A DNA stretch of 64,000 nt, taken from assembly GCF_001949145.1 (NCBI RefSeq), contig NW_019091497.1, positions 665,428 to 729,427 on the forward strand, written 5' to 3'. Within the stretch, counting starts at the first letter, position 1, and every line of letters begins with the position of its first letter. The position numbers and the translations under genes were made by a program. Below, one piece after another: positions 1 to 14,100 of this stretch. The notes beneath the pieces were generated by a model. The model worked only from the letters and a program-made list of their open reading frames with translations, searched no databases and was not told the DNA's origin. Source of the DNA: Acanthaster planci. Taxonomy: Eukaryota > Echinodermata > Asteroidea > Valvatida > Acanthasteridae.

Positions 1-1946
1 GCAAACCCGTTATATATAATTAACATCTCCCCAATGCAAAAAAAAAATACATCTTGAAAATACATTTGTGTACACCTGCAGTATTGCACTGGTCAAGTAA
101 TGTACCCGGAACAAATTAATGTACATGTAACTAGGCTTACACGTACATGTACATATATGTATATTAATGTGCTTACTGACAGATTCCATGCTGTTCGTGG
201 TGTCGATGTTGGGGGTTTAGTGAGGTTTCAGGAAAAATAGAATAACTGTATGTGAAAAGAATTTTGACTGTATTTGTTATTTTGTATAATAATACATGTA
301 CAGTGTAAATGCAAGAAAACAAACTGTTCATGAAAAACCATTTTTTCAAGTCATATATTACATAAGTACCGGTAAATGCCCTTGTTTATTTGCAGGAGAA
401 TCAGGGAGTTTTTCACCTATGCGCAATTTGTGGAAAAAGTAATCATTGTCGGATGTGACTGGGAAAATCACAAGTTATGAAAAAAAATCAGTTTTATTAG
501 CAAAGTGTACCGTTACATACAGTATTGTTCTAGTACCGGTACATGTCCAGTGAACAAATGAATGTCTCAGTGTAAAGACAGAGTTGAGGGGATGGGTAAA
601 TGCGGGTCATTCCAGAAATTAGGGGTCCATTTTTTGTGCCCCCTGCCTTTGAGATTATATTATAGAATGCTTTTGTCAACATTTTACTAATTTGTTGCCA
701 TGGTGACCATCACCGGTACCTTCAGCATGCCTTGGCGTTGGCCTTGAAGTGCAGCGAACGTTCATTAATTATTGATTTGGCTTGACTGTTTTAAGATGAG
801 CCATGTTGTGTAAAATGTCATAAATTCTGTAGCACCAACTGCAGTCCAAGGCAATGTACATGTACAGTGTTAATGGCCTACATGTATATGTACATCCTAT
901 GATCTGATAGGAAATGTAATGAATAGGTAATGGGAATGTGCAATTAGTTTCAAATGTCAGCTAGGCACTTTCAAAGGATGCTGCACTTGTTCATTGAACT
1001 GGCATATATGTGAAGTATCAATATATGGAATACATGTACATGTATGTATTGTACACATACATGTACACTGTACATGTATATATTATGCATTTCCCTTACA
1101 TGTACATGTATGAATATTGTATACCGGTAGGATGCATTCTTGAAGCAAATTGTAAGTCCAGTCAAGTGGAGCAATACATGCACGCTGTGCCGATACTTTG
1201 CATCGGTGTACAGTGAACACGCTCGGTACATGTAAATGTATGTATACACCAGTAGATTTACGTATACCGGTACATAATACGAGTACATGTACAAACATGC
1301 TTTTTCCTGAAAAGAGCAATTACAGTGCATTCTCGATTAGTGGTAAAAAAGCCACTAAGAGATCACAAGCTTGCGTGGATGGGATCTGAATAGTAAACTT
1401 GTCAATTACCGTGGTTACTGGTATGATACAGTAGATGTACATGAAATCAGTGTAGTGGCGCAAACTTAGCAAAACCCTAACATTCCCGGCGCAACGTCAA
1501 ATTAATATCACTGACTTTGTGTACAGTACACGCATGTACCAGTGTAGCACTTCTGATACTTGCAGCTGTACTGTGTACATCAGATTTGAGACAGACTCCT
1601 GATGTATGTACATTTACCACACTGTACCGGTATGTACATGTACATTGTATACTCGGTGGTCGAGTAATCAAGACATCTGCACTAGTAATAAGCAGGAAGT
1701 CATGGGTTCACTTTGTGGTTATTTTACAACTCACAGACCACGCTGAGAATAAACTGGAAATGAGTGTAAAATTAACATGGCGGACTCAAAGCCAATCCAT
1801 TTCGGTTCTGGACACATGCATGTGTATATGCATACATACAGTATGTGTACACTGGTATGTTGTAAGATTACTTTAATTAGATTTGCATCTAAGGAAATGA
1901 AGCTTTAATGAAGGGATACACTGTATTCCTTTCTATTCAACTCCAG
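1..1946. other. Upstream intron or 5' region of gene 1
   Basis: No exon is recognisable here. The first supported exon of gene 1 starts in mid-codon at 1947 behind a good acceptor, so at least one exon with the start codon and the membrane anchor must lie upstream. I looked for a short basic segment followed by a hydrophobic stretch and found none, so this is most likely intron. It holds many GTACAT/ACATGT runs (for example about 131-160, 855-892, 1031-1112, 1210-1300) and several ACCGGT-containing motifs. The open frames across it are rich in His/Val, Tyr/Met or Thr/Cys pairs, as expected from that hexamer, and do not look like genes. Confidence 0.6.
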
Positions 1947-2145
1947 GGGGCTTTCAAGTGGGCCACGAAAAACCGCCACCGGTGGTCCACCCGAAGAACG
2001 GTCCGGGCGAAATGGGCAAAGCTGTGGTCATCTCGCCGGAACTGGAAGAAAAGAAGAAAGAGATGTTTAAAATTAACCAATTCAACCTTCTGGCCAGCGA
2101 CATGGTGTCAGTCAACAGATCCCTACCAGATGTCCGAATGGAAGG
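1947..2145 (+). CDS. GALNT1: Gene 1, first visible exon: stem and start of luminal region
   Basis: The exon lies between an acceptor ending in CTCCAG and a donor GTGAGG. It begins with two bases of a split codon and ends with two bases of the Gly codon completed by the next exon. It reads [11 protein letters not shown], then [24 protein letters not shown] and [12 protein letters not shown]. The INQFNLxAS...NRSLPDVR block is the conserved entry to the catalytic region of the GALNT1/13 group. N-R-S is a possible N-glycosylation site. Confidence 0.95.
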
Positions 2146-5100
2146 GTGAGGCATTTCCCACTTCACAAAGTAAAGGGGTCATGATAGGAAGTGTACTTTG
2201 TTACATCAGTTTTAAAGCTCTGTTTCCTCCTCTTAAGTGTAATTAATCTGACGTGTCCTTTCACTCACTCTTGCAAATTGAAAAGTGCACTTTGCAAAAT
2301 AATTTACAATTTCATGGGGGGTGCTGTTGCTGTGAGGTCATTACAGAAGTATTAGGGATTTTCAGTTCATATTGTGAACGGGTACATCTGCTTGGAAATC
2401 TTTTTGTGAGAAAACTTTGCTCTCTTACGTATGCACTGATATGATGTAAGAATTGAAAATGTAAAGTTATGGCCAAAAATATCATGGTGTCACACCTTTG
2501 GTCACAAGTGGCATTAGCATCAAGGCCAAAGCACCTCCACAAAATCTTGTAAAATAGCATCACAAAAGTTTAAAAATGGATTAAAGTGGACTCAATGCAG
2601 TCTTACCAGGGGTGAGATTTCTCAGCTTTTTAGCTGATTTCAGCTTTCTTGTTTTGGATTTCAGCTTTTTTTTCCCACACTGGCTGTGTACAAAAGTATA
2701 GGAGATTTTCACAGTTCAGCTTCTTTATGCCTTTTTCAGCTGTTTTCAGTTAGTTTTTGTCGTTGGCCAATCTCACCCCTGTTTTACCATACATGTGTAT
2801 AATCTGAATACATTGTGTGAGCCCTTTAAAAACACTGACTCCCTTCACATGTGTACATCCCTGGCTACACAGAACCTCCCACAGTTCTCCAATATCCACC
2901 TCAGTTTGTAAAACCTGCCCTTCTCAATCCAGCCAAATCCTCCTAAAGCCTTGCGGCTTTTAATGGATGTAATTCTAGTTTTGCGTTTTGCAATTCGTAC
3001 ACAGAAATTTTTACGCTATCTGTGAACATGTACATGTAACTACCGGGTAGTAGCAATTGCTCACATTTACTTGTACACTATTCACATACATGTTCTGTAC
3101 ATGCAGTCTGTCCACATGTACATGTATGGTATTTAGTAAGCTCTACCCTTTGGCAAGGTTTGATCAGAGCTTCATGTGTTTGAGAGAGAGAAGAAAAGTA
3201 GGGCAGATTGTCTGCCTCTTTCATGTTTCTTGTCCAGTGCAAAACTGGCTGGGTCAAATAGCTGCTGTCGAGTTCATCGCTCAGGATGGTATTGATCTGG
3301 GAGAGCAGTCTGGCGCTTAAAATTCAGCTCATTGTCAAGTCAAAATGTCCAAGAGTAGGGATCCCTTGGTTTCGAATACCATTGAACGGGAATAATTCAG
3401 AGTACTGTGCATCACTGATGGGGAGCCTTTGCTTGGAAGGGGCTACGACCTTTCAACTGCACTGTCGACATTAATGTATTGTGCTTATTTTCCTGGGGTT
3501 TCCATTGTTCATTGCTGGCATACAGTGTACAGGTACCGGGTTTCTATTTGCTCCACTACCCACACACTCATTCATGACACCGTGTACACTGTACATTCAT
3601 ACATGTATATATTTGGAAGGAGGTGGAAATAAACTCATTGTTTTCTATAACACAAAAAGACCCTCTTCCCTATAAATGTCACGTATCCAAGGGCAAATTT
3701 ATGTAAAATTCCCTAAATCTTCGTAAAGAGGAAGTTTCAGTTCAGACTTGGATTTCTTTCCACAAGTTATTGCTAATATTGTTAACCCCTTAATGGTGAC
3801 CCAGATGTGTGCTTTAAAAGCTGATACATGACCTTTACGGAGTTAAAACAGAAGGATAGTTTATGAGGCTGTGGTGTTTTTTTTCGGTGGGCTGTGGTGT
3901 TTTTTCGGTGAACTAAGGATGCCAAAATCCTGACCGGAAGTATATGTACCCCTAACTTATTGATTTTTCTCCCTCCGGCAGGTGCAAAACAAAAGTGTAC
4001 CCTCCAAACAGTGTCCTACCAAAGACAAGCGTCGTCATTGTGTTCCACAACGAGGCTTGGAGCACGCTACTGCGCTCGGTCCACAGCATCATCAACCGGT
4101 CGCCTTGGGAACTACTCGAGGAGATCATCCTGGTGGATGATGCAAGCGAAAGAGGTACAGTATTTGTGTGTACCGATTGGAGGGAAAGACAGCTGGATGG
4201 GCAGGGTCAGGAAAAAGTGGAGGAGAGGCCCTTCAGTAGCAGACAAACTGATTTCTTCATTTTTATAACTATGGTACCAACTTCCACGTAACGGTGCATG
4301 TACATTACATGTACGTGTACGATGCGTACATTTATGCATGCACCCGCAAACCCCTTGTTAATCACAGTGTAATTCTATGTCAGTTTTAGGTATTGCTTTG
4401 AACAAACCCCATACATTACTGACCCTAACAGTCTTCAATCCTTTGCCTGTTGGAGGATGAGAGACTGTTTGGGTGAAGCACAAGCCCCGCAAGCCCCTTG
4501 GGCAGAGGAGGGATTGTCTTCAGCAGGAGTATTAAGCAGCTCTTGTGTCACAGTGCAGTCCAGATTGCCCATCTTCGGCATCTGAAAGAAAAACGTTAAC
4601 AAACTATTGAAAAGGAAAAGAAAGAAAAATTTTCCTTTGGTTTAAATGGAAGAAAATTGCACCATGGAGGCTTGTTTCAAGCAGATTCAAATGAAAAGCA
4701 TCAGAAATCCTACAACGGGTTTAAAAGGTAAAAGGTAAATTATTATTATTGCGTGGTCCATCCATTAATGTTTCAAAACCAGTGAGTTTTTAGTGGCTTG
4801 TCTCACCTACAAGTGCTGGATCGTGTCGGGCTTTGTCTTTTGTATGATTGCCTTAATGGAAAAGGGGAAAACAAAAAAATCCACCGTGTCTCAGATAATA
4901 GCTGGCTAAACTTGTCAGGATTACTCCCAGAATAACAGTAGACTGACCGCCATTGTGCCTGTCAACATGAAGGTACTCATGTCCTAGCACTATACGTAAA
5001 CCACTGGATGCCCACAGTGCTACTGGTTACATTTGCCGGTTGGGGTGAGATTTGCCAAATTTTTTTTTCCTAATTCTTTTTTTTTTTTCCTCTCAGAATA

Positions 5101-8100
5101 TCCCTGTTCCAGGATTTTTCGGACCAAGTCTTTTTAAGTCTGGAAAGATCCTGTGTTTATCATTAAGATGTTTGGACATACATGTACCGGCACCAGTATG
5201 TGTAAAAATTGCTGTACTTGTAGAACTCAAGAAATAGGTATTTGTAGGGATGCCTTTTGGCAAATTAGACCCAACGCTGCTGTGTGGGGCCCTCCAAACC
5301 TCTGGTTATTTTGTTTTCCGCTGATGTCTCTTCTGACTGGTACATACATTCTGACTGTACATGTACGTAGTTGTACTTATATGTACATGTACGTGTGTGA
5401 GTACATGTAGCTTTCTAATCCACACGGGTCATGTTCATTGTCAAGGTCGTATGAAGTGCTTCTTATATTCTAGGCACCAGGATGTAATTCCACTCAGTCA
5501 TAGACATGGCATCAAGTGCTAGGGGCCTACATGTACAGCCTGCTAATAACAGGCATCCAAGTTTTCCTCAGAACAGCTGATTTCCTCATTTTTCACTTTG
5601 CGCACTCATGCCATTGCAAAATGAAAAGCACTATAGTACATGTACATGTACAAAGTCTTGTAAAGATTAGAATTTCCTCCTGTTTTTGTCAAAAGTAATT
5701 GCATGCCTGTAATAAGTTTTACTTTATTTATTTATTTATTTTGTTTCCATAATCAAAAGCGAACAAATCAGCATTTCCAGGTTAGGTACTAATAATATAC
5801 ATTTAATTTAAATCTTTTCCCCTAAATTAAAAATTCAGAGATCTTCTCCATGGTATTGTCATAGGGCCACATTTTTTTGTAGGCCTCTGAATTATTTGTA
5901 GGCTTAAGGCGCAGTGCCTTCTGTATGCATTTGGCAGTCCGGTCATGTCCATGGCATCTTTGATTGAGAATGCTCTACAGCGCTGGGTACATTTGTACAC
6001 TACATGTACAGTGTATGTACCACTCTACATCTGCTCATCTGCCCTCATGTACCGGTGCCGTTCATATTGTCACATCAGCAGTGGTGGAATCATTTTCATA
6101 AGGTGTGTTTCTATTGGACTTTTTCTCCTGCTGCCACGCTGAAACTTACTGCAACATTTCTTCTTGTCATTCCAGTCTACTTCACATTCCCACTTTAACT
6201 TTTTTAACTGTAACAGAAGGTTTATTCGCTGTGCAAGACAAGCTGAATGTCACGTTGCAAGCTTTGTGCAAATCACCTTGGAACCAAGTGGGATATGACA
6301 AAATCAGCAAAATCTGGCAAATTTGGCCAAATCTGTCACCTTTGAACTGGCGATTGATCATTTATGCACATACATGCATATGAGTATATAGCTTTCTCCT
6401 GGTATGCTTGACCCTAACAGTCCTCAGTCCTCCAACAGGTGAAGGATTGAGGACTGTTATGTGCGCACCATTTGCTGGTATGCTGCATCATATGCTGGCG
6501 ATCTGTACACAAGGAGACCGAGAAGTACACAATAACCTACTGTTGATCTCCATGTAGCAGTGAGCTTTCCTGTTCAGAGGTTTACAGTATGGTGGCAGTA
6601 CATGCACATGCAAATCTACATGGCCTGTTCCCATTGGACATGCCCCTGCTGCCTTACCGTTGCTGCGCAAAAATCTTCCACGACCCTTTCCGGCCTGGTA
6701 ATTTTACATCACAATCGCGGTAAGCAGACAAAGACGTCAGTTTACTGCGTGCCCCCATTGGATTTAATGTTGTCGTTCTACAGGAGAGTCATGGTAATTA
6801 AGTTAACCGAAAAAGGTTCGATGAAAACATGGCTAAAGTGGGGGGGGGGCAGTTAAGAGAGTGGCAGGCATCAGCCATTAATCCCCAATCCAAGCGAGGA
6901 CCTGCAAAAGGGGGAGTCCCCTGTCTTAAAAAAATGGGGGGGGGTTCCCCACTGCCAGTGACTCACATTAAATTGAAACAATGAGATGTACCGGTATATC
7001 TGTATGTACATGTACACTTGTACAGTGTACTGTACAGATGATGAGATCCGTGTAAATTTCAGTTGATGCATTTTAAAAAAACCTCCACTATATGTACAGT
7101 GAAAGGAAGAAAGGGAATTTAATCTCCCAATTCTCAATGTATTTTCACACGGACTACCTGGTAGGGTACTTTTGAGTATAACTATTTCCACAAGCTCTAT
7201 TCCTGTCCTAAGGAATACCCACATGTTCATGTACACGTATCTCTCCACTCTGTTTTGGTACATGTGTTATTTGGGGAGTGGCTCTGAACAGAAAGCTTTT
7301 AGCGATATATGGGATGCTGTGGATGTTGTACACTGTAGGTACTTGTATGTGCATGTACATGTACATTGTACTTACTCTGTCTAGCTCTGTCATCCATCAT
7401 GCTGGCAAATGAACCCTGGGGACATGGTGATGAAAAGGCCACATGTCCAAATTGGTTTTGTTAATAGTCCCGCAAATGCATTATCTTGACAGTTGTCAAG
7501 AGTGTCACAGCCACACACATGACACAGACTTGCTACTGGATAAGTTTATTTAGCTTCCAGGCTGTGTTTGTCCATGGAAGCTTCATGTGTTGGTCATGTG
7601 TTTTGGGATTTTTTAAGTGCTGTAGTTTTTGTGTTTTTTGTGTAGTGCGGGTACACCTCCATCACCACAGAAATCTGGAAAACATTTCCATGTTTTTTCA
7701 GACTTACAAACTTGTACATACTCTTTGCCAGTACAGAAAAGAGTGTTTATAGGAGTCCGTTCTGTGAAAGATTTGGGAGGGTCATTGAAATGTGGTCATG
7801 CCATTTCGGATATTTGGCAGTGTGTTCTTTAATATTTATGGACAGCAGAAAATTGCAAGAATTGTACAGATGTTAGAAAATTTGCCATTTGGACGAATGT
7901 ACAAAAACTTGAAAAGATGCACTCAACATACAGGGTACATACAGAATGGAGACATTGTACAAAAGAACAGTACATGTGCCGTATGAATGTAAAATGTGCT
8001 CTTCAGTACATGTACATTCTCATGTAACTACATGTATACTGTGCCGTACTTAAATTAGAAAATGAAAACTTTAAAAATTGTGGGGAAGTTCTAGTGGTAA

Positions 8101-11100
8101 ATTCTTCCGCATGACAGAGGCTTTACATTATGTAAAGCATTATGTAGCTTGAATAACAGCCAGTATTCTTTAATTTGTGATGTACATACATGTACATGTA
8201 CAACACTGCATATGAGTACACATGTACATGCATGATACAGTAGACATGCTAAATGTACAGTACACTTTCCTTGTCACCCTGTACATGTACTTTATGCATG
8301 TGCTAAATGCTGCCATTGGAGTGGAGAAACTTTGATCTCAAGTGAGACTAACCAATGACATCCTGATCAACAGTGGAGATGTCCCAACCACGACGAATCC
8401 CATTTTTCTGTATTGCCCCGTACCTGCTGTCATCCAGCCGATGAGGTCCCTTGCAGGTTTTCCACTGAAATATTTGTCACAACTAAATGTACAGTACGCG
8501 TAGTTGGCGCTCTTACTTAACCCAAGTCCGCACATACAGGTAGGTACGGTACACGTGCGTGTTTATCACAAGAGGGTGAAAATTGCCCAATGCACTGCTC
8601 TGGCAGCTAGTGAAAAAGCAATACCTGGCCCGCTACAACATACAGTATATGTTATGCCTAATTTAGGGCCTACGATGTGCATTGACTCGACTATACAGGA
8701 CTGAACTGGCTGCACAGCAATGCGAGTATTAATGATCGGGGTTGGGATTTATTGCTCTAGTGCGGTAGGTGAAAGTATGCATTAAATCATATTGTATTCA
8801 AGGCGTGACATTTATGAGCGGAATTTCTCCCCCCCCCACTCTCCCCTTTCCCAGCAGAGTGATTATCGTAGACCTTGCATTGAAACAAATTGCTCAAAAC
8901 TTTGCCTTCTGGTAAATGAAAATCAGGATAGATGTGTCGGCTACATTGTAATCATGGCAAACAAAAATATTAAAAGGAAAAAGTTGCATACATGTACACA
9001 TGTACATGTACCAGTATACAGTGTGCACTGCATTTATGCACTGGCACGTCAGGTGTACATGTACACATGTTTTTTGTCCAATACATATGTATCTAATCTG
9101 ACTGAGAGCAATGAAATTTATTAGCAAGTTATTAACAATATACATGTACATGTGTGTTTACTGTATGCACTGATGTATGAAATGATATGCAGTGCACTGG
9201 CATTTAGGCCTAAGCAAGTTGTAGAAAAACACGTACATGTAGGTTCATTGATCACTCAGAGAGGGAAGTTGTCAATGACAAAAGTGTTGTCTGACGAGTT
9301 TGTTACGTGTGGTGAATCAGTTTGATTTCTGACTAATCAATTTGATGTCACGTGGAATTGAAGGCTCATATACAGTAGAATTAACCCTAATCCTCTCAGA
9401 TCCTCAAAATCTGTCAGGCGGGTTTAAAAGATTTTTCAGGGTTCAGAGGAATGTTACTGGAACAGACATACTGTACGTGTACAACCTACATGTAAACCTG
9501 ATCTGAGCTTCCAAACTCTGACCCGGCATGACTAAAATTAAACTAAAACTGACCGGAACCCACCCAAAACCGAATCATAGTGGACCGAAAAAATCCTCAT
9601 ATGTATACACATGGTACATTGTGGCTCAGACAAAGTGTCCCTGTTGTAGTATTTGGCCGCTTTTTGTGAACTCTTCCTCATTGCATGAAGTCTTTCGAAA
9701 AAATCATTGCAAGGACTCAAAAATTTATGTACATGTACATTTGCATGTTTATGTACATATATGTACATTGTACTGTACATGTACATACATGTACATGCAG
9801 TACTGGGCTTCGTGACTCTGCAATAATAATGTACCATGCGAACATCCAAACTCTTTGTATTTTGGGGGTCTATAAGGTTTTTACCCCATTAACTTTCTGA
9901 ATGAACATGTAAATAATGTGTAAACTTCCAATCTTCATGTCAGTCATGTCAGCAATGAATCCTCGTCATTTCAATTCTGACATGCTTCGATGAGTGTCCA
10001 AGAATAAGCCTTTTACAAGTTAAATTTGATTAAAAGCTGGTACACTGAGTTATCTGATTGCACATAAACAAAACAATTTGAGTTCCCCAGACGAAAGACA
10101 CTGTTGCTATACATGTACCTCGGGATTCAGGGCAAGCTAATTTGCATAGCAACCACCATCTCTGGAATGGACTGATTCATTTGTGGCTTTCTTATCCATT
10201 GAAAACACTGTATTATTGCAAGGCAACTCTTACGACAGTGTGTACAGGTACATGTAAACTACATGTATAAGCAAAAGCTTGCCTTGAATTACAAGGTACT
10301 TTGTACATGTACATGTATAATGCACCTGTACATGTCCCATACATGTACATGTCTTTAGTTCGGAGAATTCAAATTGCTACATGTATAGCACAATGTACAT
10401 GTATGTCATACGTGAATTTAAAGAAGTCAGTGTACCAGATTTTATTCAAAATTAATTTGCAAAAGGCTTGTTGTTGGAAAACTTGTTGAAATTTCCCCAA
10501 CTATTTCCCTTTTTTTCTGAAATGCTTGTACGGTAACTGACATTTCCTCTCTTGCTTTTCTCAACACAAATCTTGGACTGTTGAGAATGACCCACTAAAC
10601 TGATGCTGTAATGTGTACACGTGTACGTATGGTACACATGTTCCTTCTCACAGCATAAACTGGTCAATCATGTTGTCAATATAAAGAGTTCAGATTCAGA
10701 AGCCAATAAATTCCAATTCTCCGAAAATCAGGACGACATCCAACTGAGTATTATTTTTTCTGAAAATAATTTCTGAAAGAATATGAATTGTATAGAGCTT
10801 TCAAGATTTGATGGAATGGTTAGTGTGTAGTACAGTCATGACAGAGTACATGTACCTTGTGCACAAGTACATGTACATGTAATTGGCTATAAGGCCGTTT
10901 TCCAATACTCAACTTTGTCTCTGTCTCAGGCTTCGTTCCCAAAACCAATCCGCGATTGTGGGCCTGAAGCATTTAAACTACATTGGATTACCGTAAATTT
11001 GCTTTTCATGCCTGAGGTTTTCTGAAAAGGCGAATAGTGGATTTATCTGTCATTACATTAAAAGGTTAGCATGAAAGTCCATGTTTCCCAATTGTCCACA

Positions 11101-14100
11101 GATTTCCTTGGGAAGGACCTGGAAAACTACATCAAGAAGCTTCCTGTGCGCACCCACGTGGAGCGAATGGGCAAACGCAGCGGCCTTATACGAGCCCGGC
11201 TACGAGGCGCATCCGTCGCCAAGGGGGAAGTCCTGACATTTCTGGATGCTCACATCGAGTGCACCGAGGGCTGGCTGGAGCCGTTGCTAGCTCGCATTCA
11301 CAAAGATAGGTGGGTATAACTTTTTCAGTTACACTGGCGACTTTCAGTCAACAAAAGATTTTTCCAAAGATACCTACGTACATGTACTATACATGCACAT
11401 GGAAGATTTTTGACTTGATTATTCTTGGCAACAGGTTATGCCCTTTTTTTTCTCATGAGCGTTTGTAAACCCAGAATCATGGCAGTCTATTTAAAGTTTA
11501 TACAGATTCTTGACCAAAAATGAAACGCATTAAAAAAATGAAATGAACATACCCAGTATCTAAAACATAATCATTGGACAGTCTGCCTGTACATTTCTGA
11601 ATAATTTTTCAACCATCTAGTTGTAATCATACATTGTGCTCAAGCAGTTTGGAAGATGCCTGCTGTCATTAAAATCACTCTGGGTTAGCCGCATTTTCTT
11701 TGGTATGAGATGAATGTCAATAACGGGTCGCTCTGCTTGGCAATTCCAAGGTGACCCCATTTCTTTCTTTTGCGTCAACATTATCGTTCTGGTGACTGGG
11801 TTTTAATCTAGTCCAGACGGTAATCTCATTTGGACCGGAGCCCCACAAACTGAGTATGTGTTGTACCTTACAAGGTTCTCTTTTTTTTTCCTCATTACCA
11901 TTTATTATGGTTACGAGTTTCCTTATAAAAGACACAGAAGCAACTGCTTCTCGCATCTCCCTTTCTTTTCATGTTGCTTTTTTTCATAAACACTGCTCAT
12001 TCTCAGTTGGCTGTAGATGGCACAGTGGAAAGCTGAACTGCATACTAGCCCAGTTTTGTTAGTTGCCAAGGCACTTGTAACGCTTCAAAGGACACAATCT
12101 TCAGTCAGTTAACCGTATCCTTGTGCGTTTGACGTGGTTGTTTTGGCTGACTAGTCAGTGTGTCAAACCAACACCGTGGCAACCGACATCACACTTTGTT
12201 ACTGCCTTGAATGATTCATTTATTGTCTACGAATTTGTGACATCATTTTATTGAGCTCTTAACCTTTTACAGCATTAAAACTGATGATTGTCATTGTGCA
12301 CTTTGTGTAGGGCAAGATTTGTTACAAGACTGCAAAGGAGCCGTGANNNNNNNNNNNNNNNNNNNNNNNNNNNNNNNNNNNNNNNNNNNNNNNNNNNNNN
12401 NNNNNNNNNNNNNNNNNNNNNNNNNNNNNNNNNNNNNNNNNNNNNNNNNNNNNNNNNNNNNNNNNNNNNNNNNNNNNNNNNNNNNNNNNNNNNNNNNNNN
12501 NNNNNNNNNNNNNNNNNNNNNNNNNNNNNNNNNNNNNNNNNNNNNNNNNNNNNNNNNNNNNNNNNNNNNNNNNNNNNNNNNNNNNNNNNNNNNNNNNNNN
12601 NNNNNNNNNNNNNNNNNNNNNNNNNNNNNNNNNNNNNNNNNNNNNNNNNNNNNNNNNNNNNNNNNNNNNNNNNNNNNNNNNNNNNNNNNNNNNNNNNNNN
12701 NNNNNNNNNNNNNNNNNNNNNNNNNNNNNNNNNNNNNNNNNNNNNNNNNNNNNNNNNNNNNNNNNNNNNNNNNNNNNNNNNNNNNNNNGGGCTTGTTACT
12801 CAGGAGCCATGAGGGCTTTTTACTCAGGAGCCGTGAGGGCTTTTTACTCAGGAGCCGTGAGGGCTTTTTACTCATCTTGTAAAGAGCCCTCAACAACGGT
12901 AACAAGAATGCTGCAATACGCTATGGTGATACAAAATCAATATCGTGATACGTAGCCGTGAATAAACATTCTATGAACAAAACTCTATTTCAAGTAACAT
13001 TCTATGAACAGAACTCTATTTCAAGTAACAAGAAATCTGACTTTGTGGACAACATGTCTTGTAAATCTTGAAATAAACTTGGACTGTCAATATTGGACTT
13101 GTTGCTCCAGATTGAATGTTACAAAAAAGTGTTACATGTAAATGTGAGAAAGATGAGATAAAATGTTAGGCGCATTTACAACCTATGGACCGTTTTCATT
13201 ACATTTACATGCATACATGTACATGTACCGGTCAAGAACGAAATGTACATGGACAACATTTGACAACATACATGTACATGTGCCGGTACATTGAACATAT
13301 ATGTTCAGGATACTTGTTCGTGTACATTTACATGTACGTACTGTACAAGAATTGTGTATTCTGGTATGCACACATTGGATACAGTACATGTACATAACGT
13401 ATCACGACATCAGTACTATGATGTGTATCATATCAGGAACTGGGGGTAACATTAAACTGTAATTTATTAGGTTGGGTCACATTGCTCATGATTACTGCTT
13501 CTTTGACATCACTCCCAGTTGAAAACATTTTCACGCATGGACGAAATGGTGCGGTACCTGTATGTTATCTATAGACATTAGTAGTGTAGAAAGTCCAGCA
13601 GACTCAATAAATTTCTACTTACATAATGTATGTCATACGGTATACATGTAATGCATCCTTTCTGATCAGTCAGGCTGCGGGGACTGTATGTGATTTTTTT
13701 ATCCTGTCTCTCCACGCTGATACTGGAAAATTCTTTCCCATGACTGACTTTCTAATATCAACAAACGCTTCCGACTGTAAAGCGAGAAGCTGGTTAACTT
13801 ACAACAACTGCGGATCCATTTCAATGCCCACCCAGGCTGAGTGCGTGCTCTGAAATGTCCAGCCGCCGTTCACACTCAATTCCAAACCCTTCCGGCCTAC
13901 TCAATAACGGCTAAGCCAGTAATCAAGTTTGACTCCAATGACAGGTAATGGTGCACGAGTGCCAGCGCCTGGGGAATCGCTCAGGCAATTGAGCGGCCGA
14001 TTGGGAAAGACGGCTTCGTTTATTTGTTTGTCAGTTTTCAACGTCTGCCAGAAGTTGCCGTTGCTCGTGAAACAAGTAAACACAACTTTCAGCCTGGGCC

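Larger units (their letters stand above)
4155..11101 (+). other. Gene 1 intron 2 (6.9 kb)
   Basis: It holds two copies of the CCCTAACAGTCCTCAATCC-type hairpin (4422-4475 and 6411-6458, opposite orientations), a TTTA microsatellite near 5722-5741, G-runs near 6839-6849 and 6937-6944, and very many GTACAT runs (for example 8189-8215, 9725-9800, 10302-10350). No exon or RNA gene is recognisable. Confidence 0.8.

Noticed and set aside
971-1330. 119-codon minus-strand frame upstream of gene 1
   Set aside because: Its Tyr/Met/Val/His-rich sequence follows from GTACAT repeats. It is not the missing membrane-anchor exon, which would be on the + strand and be followed by a donor.
2250-2560. Similarity between 2280-2400 and about 18420-18560 (GGGTGCTGTTGCT and neighbouring words)
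   Set aside because: One good 13-nt word with weak A/T-rich flanks; by eye not enough to call a repeat family.
5722-5741. TTTA microsatellites here and near 41791 and 48719
   Set aside because: Short simple repeats of a common type. The one near 41791 lies just before an acceptor, but the splice site is ordinary.
6839-6944. G-runs (also 15374-15381, 54627-54637, 56131-56140, 62637-62650) as G-quadruplex sites
   Set aside because: They are single uninterrupted runs without the four-tract spacing needed for a convincing quadruplex, and may be length errors of the assembly.
12288-12905. Open frames of 174-204 codons across the gap
   Set aside because: They exist only because N runs contain no stop codons and the flanking 24-bp minisatellite is stop-free.
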